Below are positions 8,051 through 11,695 of a stretch of 11,695 nt of DNA, in pieces. Position numbers and translations under genes: made by a program. Under the pieces are notes generated by a model, which was given only the letters and a program-made list of their open reading frames with translations, ran no database searches and had not been told where the DNA came from. The DNA is taken from the NCBI GenBank assembly GCA_030039105.1, contig JASHQO010000383.1:1-11695 (forward strand), read 5' to 3'. Every line of letters begins with the position of its first letter. The first letter of the stretch is position 1. This stretch comes from Xanthobacteraceae bacterium. Its GTDB lineage: Bacteria; Pseudomonadota; Alphaproteobacteria; Rhizobiales; Xanthobacteraceae.

Positions 8051-8545
8051 CTATGCCGCTTGTCCGCGCGGCGCCGCGCATCGCGCCGTCTTCCATAGTT
8101 GCGCTGCCGGCACGCTATCCCAGCCGAACGCATGGTCCGACGGGCCGTGCGCGGCAAGATATTCGAGCCGCTCTTTCGCCTCTTCGAGCGCCGGCCGATG
8201 CCCGGCCGGCACCCACCACATGACAAGGTGCGGCCCGTCGATGTACTCGAACCATTCGGGCCGGCGGCCGTAGAACCGCTTGTGCACCGTCTGCCAGACG
8301 AAACGTTCCAGAGCCTCAACGCTCTCCCACACCGATAAATTCACCGCCATGTTCGGATCGGGAAACGGGCGGAAGCTCGTGGCGTTGCCGCTATCGTCCT
8401 TGAGCCGCCAGACAAAACCTGTGCTGCGCTCGGCAAGGCCGTTGACCAGATCGAGATTGTTCATGAAATCGGCCATGTGCGGATCGTCGGTCGGATAGCG
8501 GAAGCGACCGATATTCAACTGCGCGAGGTGGCGGGCTTCGTTCAT
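8051..8545 (-). CDS. DUF3291 domain protein inserted between nuoF and nuoG
   Basis: A 164-residue soluble protein with no signal peptide or membrane segment and not a complex I core subunit. I recognise it as DUF3291 from the motifs HLAQLNIGRFRYP (residues 6-18), LVNGLAERSTGFVWRL (33-48), NLSVWESVEALERFVW (69-84) and PHLVMWWVPAGHRP (105-118). The family has no established function that I know of. Its pattern suggests a ferredoxin-like alpha/beta fold as in the dimeric alpha/beta-barrel monooxygenases (ABM, IsdG, YgiN); this is inference. Asn11, Trp73 and His88 sit roughly like the IsdG catalytic Asn, Trp and His. The gene is wedged in with 3-nt gaps on both sides. Its ribosome site GGAG (8552-8555) lies inside the end of nuoF, 6 nt from the ATG, so it is co-expressed with complex I. 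Confidence 0.93.
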   Translation of the reverse strand: MNEARHLAQLNIGRFRYPTDDPHMADFMNNLDLVNGLAERSTGFVWRLKDDSGNATSFRPFPDPNMAVNLSVWESVEALERFVWQTVHKRFYGRRPEWFEYIDGPHLVMWWVPAGHRPALEEAKERLEYLAAHGPSDHAFGWDSVPAAQLWKTARCAAPRGQAA

Positions 8546-8548
8546 GAC

Positions 8549-9856
8549 CTACTCCGCCGCCACTGTGACCGGTTCGGGATGCGGGTTCGCCGTATATTGG
8601 TCGATGCGCCGCTCGATCTCGGGACGGAAGTGGCGCAGCAGGCCCTGCACCGGCCACGCCGCGCCGTCGCCGAAGGCGCATATGGTGTGGCCTTCGATCT
8701 GGGTGGTAACCTCCCACAGCATGTCGATCTCGCGCTTTTGTGCGCGGCCTTCGGCCATGCGTTCGAGCACGCGCCACATCCAGCCCATGCCTTCGCGGCA
8801 CGGCGTGCACTGGCCGCAGCTCTCATGTTTGTAGAAATAAGAGATGCGCGCCATGGCTTTGACGATGTCGGCGGTCCTGTCCATGACGATGACGGCGGCG
8901 GTGCCGAGTGCCGACTTCTTGTCGCGGCAGCCGTCGAAATCCATCAAGAGCGTGTCGGCCTGGTCGGGCCCGGCGGGAACAAGCGGCATCGACGAGCCGC
9001 CGGGGATCACCGCCAGCAGATTGCTCCAGCCGCCACGCACGCCGCCGGCATGTCTTTCAATCAATTCGCGCAGCGGAATGCCCATCGCCTCTTCGACGTT
9101 GCACGGCCGCTCGACGTGGCCGGAAATACAGTAGAGCTTTGTGCCGGTGTTGTTCTGCCGCCCGATGCCGGCGAACCAAGCCGCGCCGCGGCGCATGATG
9201 TCGGGCACCTGGGCGATAGTCTCGACATTGTTCACGGTGGTCGGGCAGCCGTAGAGGCCCATATTGGCCGGAAACGGCGGCTTCAGCCGCGGCTGGCCCT
9301 TCTTGCCTTCGAGGCTTTCAAGCAGCGCCGTCTCCTCGCCGCAGATATAGGCGCCGGCGCCGTGATGCACGACAATATCGAAATCAAAGCCGTGCACATT
9401 GTTCTTGCCGATGAGCTTTGCATCATAGGCCTGCTGCACCGCAGCTTCGAGGCGCTGCCGCTCGCGGATGAACTCGCCACGCACGTAGATGTAGCAATGA
9501 TGCGCGCCCATGGCGCAGCCGGCGATCAGGCAACCTTCGATGAGAAGATGCGGATCGTTGCGCATCACCTCGCGGTCCTTGCAAGTGCCGGGCTCGGACT
9601 CGTCGGCGTTGATGACCAGATAGCTCGGCCGGCCGTCGGACTGTTTTGGCATGAACGACCATTTCAGCCCGGTCGGGAAGCCGGCGCCGCCGCGGCCGCG
9701 CTGGCCCGACGCCTTCATCTCGTTGACGATGGCGTCGCGGCCTTTGTCCAAAATCGCCTTGGTGCCGTCCCAGGCCCCGCGCGCACGCGCGCCGTCGAGG
9801 CTCCAATCACCCTGACCGTAGAGATTCTTGAAGATGCGGTCCTTGTCGGCGAGCAT
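8549..9856 (-). CDS. nuoF: NADH-quinone oxidoreductase subunit F (NADH/FMN site, N3 cluster)
   Basis: Catalytic entry subunit: it oxidises NADH through FMN and hands electrons to cluster N3. It is 435 residues, the usual length. The nucleotide-binding motifs are GRGGAGFPTGLKW (residues 54-66), NADESEPGTCKDRE (83-96) and GAGAYICGEETALLESLEG (167-185 region). The 4Fe-4S N3 ligands are Cys347, Cys350 and Cys353 in ESCGQCTPCREG and Cys393 in HTICAFGDGAAWP. The start lies 3 nt after the nuoE stop, with AAGG about 8 nt upstream. The C-terminal dozen residues (NPHPEPVTVAAE) are a low-complexity tail whose coding sequence also provides the ribosome site of the next gene. Confidence 0.99.
   Translation of the reverse strand: MLADKDRIFKNLYGQGDWSLDGARARGAWDGTKAILDKGRDAIVNEMKASGQRGRGGAGFPTGLKWSFMPKQSDGRPSYLVINADESEPGTCKDREVMRNDPHLLIEGCLIAGCAMGAHHCYIYVRGEFIRERQRLEAAVQQAYDAKLIGKNNVHGFDFDIVVHHGAGAYICGEETALLESLEGKKGQPRLKPPFPANMGLYGCPTTVNNVETIAQVPDIMRRGAAWFAGIGRQNNTGTKLYCISGHVERPCNVEEAMGIPLRELIERHAGGVRGGWSNLLAVIPGGSSMPLVPAGPDQADTLLMDFDGCRDKKSALGTAAVIVMDRTADIVKAMARISYFYKHESCGQCTPCREGMGWMWRVLERMAEGRAQKREIDMLWEVTTQIEGHTICAFGDGAAWPVQGLLRHFRPEIERRIDQYTANPHPEPVTVAAE
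8552..8555 (-). promoter_or_regulatory. ribosome binding site of the DUF3291 gene, inside the nuoF 3' end
   Basis: GGAG on the minus strand, directly before the nuoF stop codon (8549-8551) and 6 nt from the ATG at 8545. Spacing is near ideal. It shows that the inserted gene has its own good initiation signal although only 3 nt separate it from nuoF. Confidence 0.7.
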
Positions 9857-9859
9857 CGA

Positions 9860-10459
9860 TCAGGCCTTGTCCAACAATGTCGTCGGTCCGCCGACCGGCG
9901 CCGAGTTCAGGCGGTCGATCTGCGGTCCGGGCTTCGGCGATTTGCCGAGCGAGAGATCGTTGAGGATGCGGGTAAAGCTTTGTGGCGTCAGGTCCTCGTA
10001 GTAATCGTAATTGATCTGCACCATGGGTGCGTTGACGCAGGCGCCGAGGCATTCCACCTCGGTCCAGGAGAACATGCCGTCATTGCTGACGTGATCCTGC
10101 TCGCCGATCATGCGCCGGCAGACTTTTTTCAGGTCTTCCGAGCCGCGCAGCATGCACGGCGTCGTGCCGCAGAGCTGGACGTGGAATTTGCCGACCGGCG
10201 ACAGGTTGAACATGGTGTAAAAGGTGGCGACTTCGAGCACGCGGATCTTCGCCATGCCCAAGAGCTCGGCGGTCGCCTCGATCGCCCTCTGCGGCAGCCA
10301 GCCGCCCGCCTGCTCCTGCGCCTTCCACAGGATCGGAATCACCGCCGATTGCTGACGGCCTTCCGGATACTTTGCGATCTGCGCTTTCGCCCAGGCCAGA
10401 TTGTCCGGCGTAAAGGCGAAGTTCGGCGGCTGTTTTTCGGCGAGACGGCGCACAGTCAT
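9860..10459 (-). CDS. nuoE: NADH-quinone oxidoreductase subunit E (2Fe-2S N1a)
   Basis: Thioredoxin-fold subunit of the NADH dehydrogenase module, partner of NuoF. It is 199 residues from the chosen start MTVRRLAEKQPPNFAF, with an alphaproteobacterial C-terminal tail (about 170-199) that makes it longer than the 166-residue E. coli protein. The N1a ligands are Cys97 and Cys102 (LCGTTPCMLRG) and Cys137 and Cys141 (ECLGACVNAP). The frame stays open upstream to an ATG at 10585, but that would add 42 residues lying inside nuoD. The start at 10459 overlaps the nuoD stop by 4 nt (ATGA) and has GAGG at 10467-10470, 7 nt away, so it is preferred. Confidence 0.98.
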   Translation of the reverse strand: MTVRRLAEKQPPNFAFTPDNLAWAKAQIAKYPEGRQQSAVIPILWKAQEQAGGWLPQRAIEATAELLGMAKIRVLEVATFYTMFNLSPVGKFHVQLCGTTPCMLRGSEDLKKVCRRMIGEQDHVSNDGMFSWTEVECLGACVNAPMVQINYDYYEDLTPQSFTRILNDLSLGKSPKPGPQIDRLNSAPVGGPTTLLDKA

Positions 10460-11655
10460 CGGTCGACCTCGCCGAACACGATGTCGAGCGAGCCCAGCAC
10501 CGCCGAGATATCGGCGAGCATGTGGCCGCGACACATGAAATCCATGGCCTGCAGATGGGCAAAACCGGGGGCGCGAATCTTGCACTTGTATGGTTTGTTG
10601 CTGCCATCGGCGACCAGATAGACGCCGAACTCGCCCTTCGGCGCTTCGACCGCGGCATAGACCTCGCCGGCCGGCACCTTGAAGCCCTCGGTGTAGAGCT
10701 TGAAGTGATGGATCAGCCCTTCCATCGAGCGTTTCATCTCCTCGCGCCGGGGCGGCACGATCTTGTGGTCATCGACGGTGACACGGCCCTGCCCTTCCGG
10801 CGCGTAAAGTTTATCGACGCACTGTTTCATGATGCGGGTCGACTGGCGCATCTCTTCCATGCGGATGCAGTAGCGATCGTAATTGTCACCGTTCTTGCCG
10901 ATCGGAATGTCGAAATCGAGCTCGGCATAGCATTCGTAGGGCTGCGCTTTGCGCAAATCCCATGCCGCGCCGGAGCCGCGCACCATGACGCCGGAGAAGC
11001 CGCGCGCCCAGGCGTCGGCGAGCGACACCACGCCGATGTCGACGTTGCGTTGCTTGAAGATGCGGTTCTCGGTGAGCAGTTCCTCGAGATCGTCGCAGAC
11101 TTTCAGACACGGATCGCAGAACGCGGCGATGTCGTCGATCAGCTTTTTCGGCAGATCCTGGTGCACGCCGCCGACGCGGAAATAGGCCGCGTGCATGCGC
11201 GAGCCGGAAGCGCGTTCATAAAAACCCATCAGCTTTTCGCGCTCCTCGAAGCCCCATAGCGGCGGGGTGAGCGCGCCGACGTCCAGGGCCTGCGTCGTGA
11301 CATTGAGCAGATGCGACAGCAGCCGGCCGATCTCGCAGTAAAGCACGCGAATGATTTGGGCGCGCTTGGGCACGTCGAGACCGAGCAGCTTTTCCGCCGC
11401 CAGGCAGAAGGCGTGCTCCTGATTCATCGGCGCGACATAGTCGAGCCGGTCGAAATAGGGAATCGCCTGCAGATAGGTCTTTTGCTCGATCAGCTTTTCG
11501 GTGCCACGATGCAGCAGGCCGATATGCGGATCGACGCGCTCAACCACTTCGCCGTCGAGCTCGAGCACCAGGCGCAGCACGCCGTGGGCCGCGGGATGCT
11601 GCGGCCCGAAGTTGATCGTAAAATTGCGGGGCGCCGGCGCCGCTTCGGCCATCAT
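10456..11655 (-). CDS. nuoD: NADH-quinone oxidoreductase subunit D
   Basis: 49-kDa subunit that forms the quinone-reduction site with NuoB, evolved from the large subunit of NiFe hydrogenases. It is 399 residues from the first ATG and is separate from nuoC. Quinone-head contacts known from Thermus can be placed: His24 in GPQHPAAHGVLRL (Thermus His38) and Tyr73 in YFDRLDYVAPMNQEH (Thermus Tyr87); the 49-residue spacing is identical. The NiFe cysteine ligands of hydrogenases are absent, as in all complex I. Two ATG codons are in tandem (11655 and 11652). AGG in the leader is 4 nt from the first and 7 nt from the second, so the second may be used, giving 398 residues. Confidence 0.99.
   Translation of the reverse strand: MMAEAAPAPRNFTINFGPQHPAAHGVLRLVLELDGEVVERVDPHIGLLHRGTEKLIEQKTYLQAIPYFDRLDYVAPMNQEHAFCLAAEKLLGLDVPKRAQIIRVLYCEIGRLLSHLLNVTTQALDVGALTPPLWGFEEREKLMGFYERASGSRMHAAYFRVGGVHQDLPKKLIDDIAAFCDPCLKVCDDLEELLTENRIFKQRNVDIGVVSLADAWARGFSGVMVRGSGAAWDLRKAQPYECYAELDFDIPIGKNGDNYDRYCIRMEEMRQSTRIMKQCVDKLYAPEGQGRVTVDDHKIVPPRREEMKRSMEGLIHHFKLYTEGFKVPAGEVYAAVEAPKGEFGVYLVADGSNKPYKCKIRAPGFAHLQAMDFMCRGHMLADISAVLGSLDIVFGEVDR
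10467..10470 (-). promoter_or_regulatory. ribosome binding site of nuoE, inside the nuoD 3' end
   Basis: GAGG on the minus strand within the last codons of nuoD, 7 nt from the ATG at 10459. It decides between this start and the in-frame ATG 126 nt upstream. Confidence 0.65.
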
Positions 11656-11695
11656 GCCACCTGAGCCAGTTTCGCGGCCTTTGCCGCGAGCCGCG
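11652..11695 (-). CDS. nuoC: NADH-quinone oxidoreductase subunit C, last codons (cut by right edge)
   Basis: Only the final 13 codons and a TGA stop (11654-11652) are inside the window, encoding RLAAKAAKLAQVA. The stop overlaps the first nuoD ATG by 4 nt, the same ATGA coupling as at nuoD/nuoE and nuoL/nuoM. The Ala/Lys-rich end fits the unconserved tail of NuoC, and the canonical order nuoABCD predicts NuoC here. The fragment itself carries no diagnostic motif, so the identification rests on context. Confidence 0.7.
   Translation of the reverse strand, partial: RLAAKAAKLAQVA

Noticed and set aside
5960..8098. Plus-strand open frame of 712 codons opposite nuoG
   Set aside because: Its translation is rich in Arg, Ala, Asp, Gly and His, with no recognisable domain. 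It is the antisense shadow of nuoG: in GC-rich genes the codons that would read as stops on the opposite strand are rare.
8051..8545. Recent horizontal insertion of the DUF3291 gene
   Set aside because: GC-rich codon use looks like that of its neighbours, there are no flanking repeats or mobile-element remnants, and its signals are integrated with nuoF. It looks long settled.
10460..10585. In-frame N-terminal extension of nuoE by 42 residues
   Set aside because: It would lie inside nuoD and be Arg/His-rich and unlike NuoE. The start at 10459 has a good ribosome site and ATGA overlap.
8477..10621. Plus-strand open frame of 714 codons opposite the DUF3291 gene start, nuoF and nuoE
   Set aside because: Same antisense artefact. 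It spans several real genes with full catalytic motifs on the minus strand and shows no family resemblance itself.
1..11695. Terminator, internal promoter, RNA gene, CRISPR, insertion sequence or repeat array
   Set aside because: All gaps between genes are 23 nt or shorter, and I saw no inverted-repeat-plus-T-tract, tRNA-like fold, direct-repeat array or transposase frame. Promoters inside coding sequence cannot be excluded by eye.

Overview
The window is the interior of a bacterial NADH:ubiquinone oxidoreductase (respiratory complex I, nuo) operon. Every gene I can support lies on the minus strand. Read in the direction of transcription (right to left), the order is nuoC (last codons only), nuoD, nuoE, nuoF, a DUF3291-family gene, nuoG, nuoH, a small two-helix membrane protein gene, nuoI, nuoJ, nuoK, nuoL and nuoM (5' part only, cut by the left edge). 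nuoA, nuoB, most of nuoC, the end of nuoM and nuoN must lie outside.

The organism is most likely a high-GC alphaproteobacterium of the Rhizobiales (Bradyrhizobium / Rhodopseudomonas / Xanthobacteraceae-like). The reasons are that nuoC and nuoD are separate genes (not the nuoCD fusion of E. coli), that NuoG is the mitochondrial/Paracoccus type without the extra N7 cluster, and that all subunits have alphaproteobacterial lengths and tails. This is inference from protein character; no marker gene is present.

Right part (about 8.5-11.7 kb): the peripheral-arm subunits NuoD (quinone-site subunit), NuoE (2Fe-2S N1a) and NuoF (FMN, NADH, N3). Middle (about 6-8.5 kb): the DUF3291 gene and NuoG (N1b, N5, N4). 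Left part (1-6 kb): NuoH and NuoI, which join the arm to the membrane, with the small unknown membrane protein between their genes, then the proton-pumping membrane subunits NuoJ, K, L and M. Electrons pass from NADH to FMN (NuoF), through the clusters of NuoF, NuoG and NuoI, to quinone at the NuoD/NuoH interface (with NuoB, outside the window). The membrane arm couples this to proton translocation.

Genes are packed with 4-nt overlaps or gaps of 3-23 nt, so there is no intergenic stretch that could hold a promoter, terminator, RNA gene or mobile element, and I see none. The non-canonical content is the DUF3291 gene wedged between nuoF and nuoG with 3-nt gaps on both sides, the 85-residue membrane protein gene between nuoH and nuoI, and a histidine-rich insertion near the N-terminus of NuoL. 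I see no new multi-gene system; these three are the points worth following.
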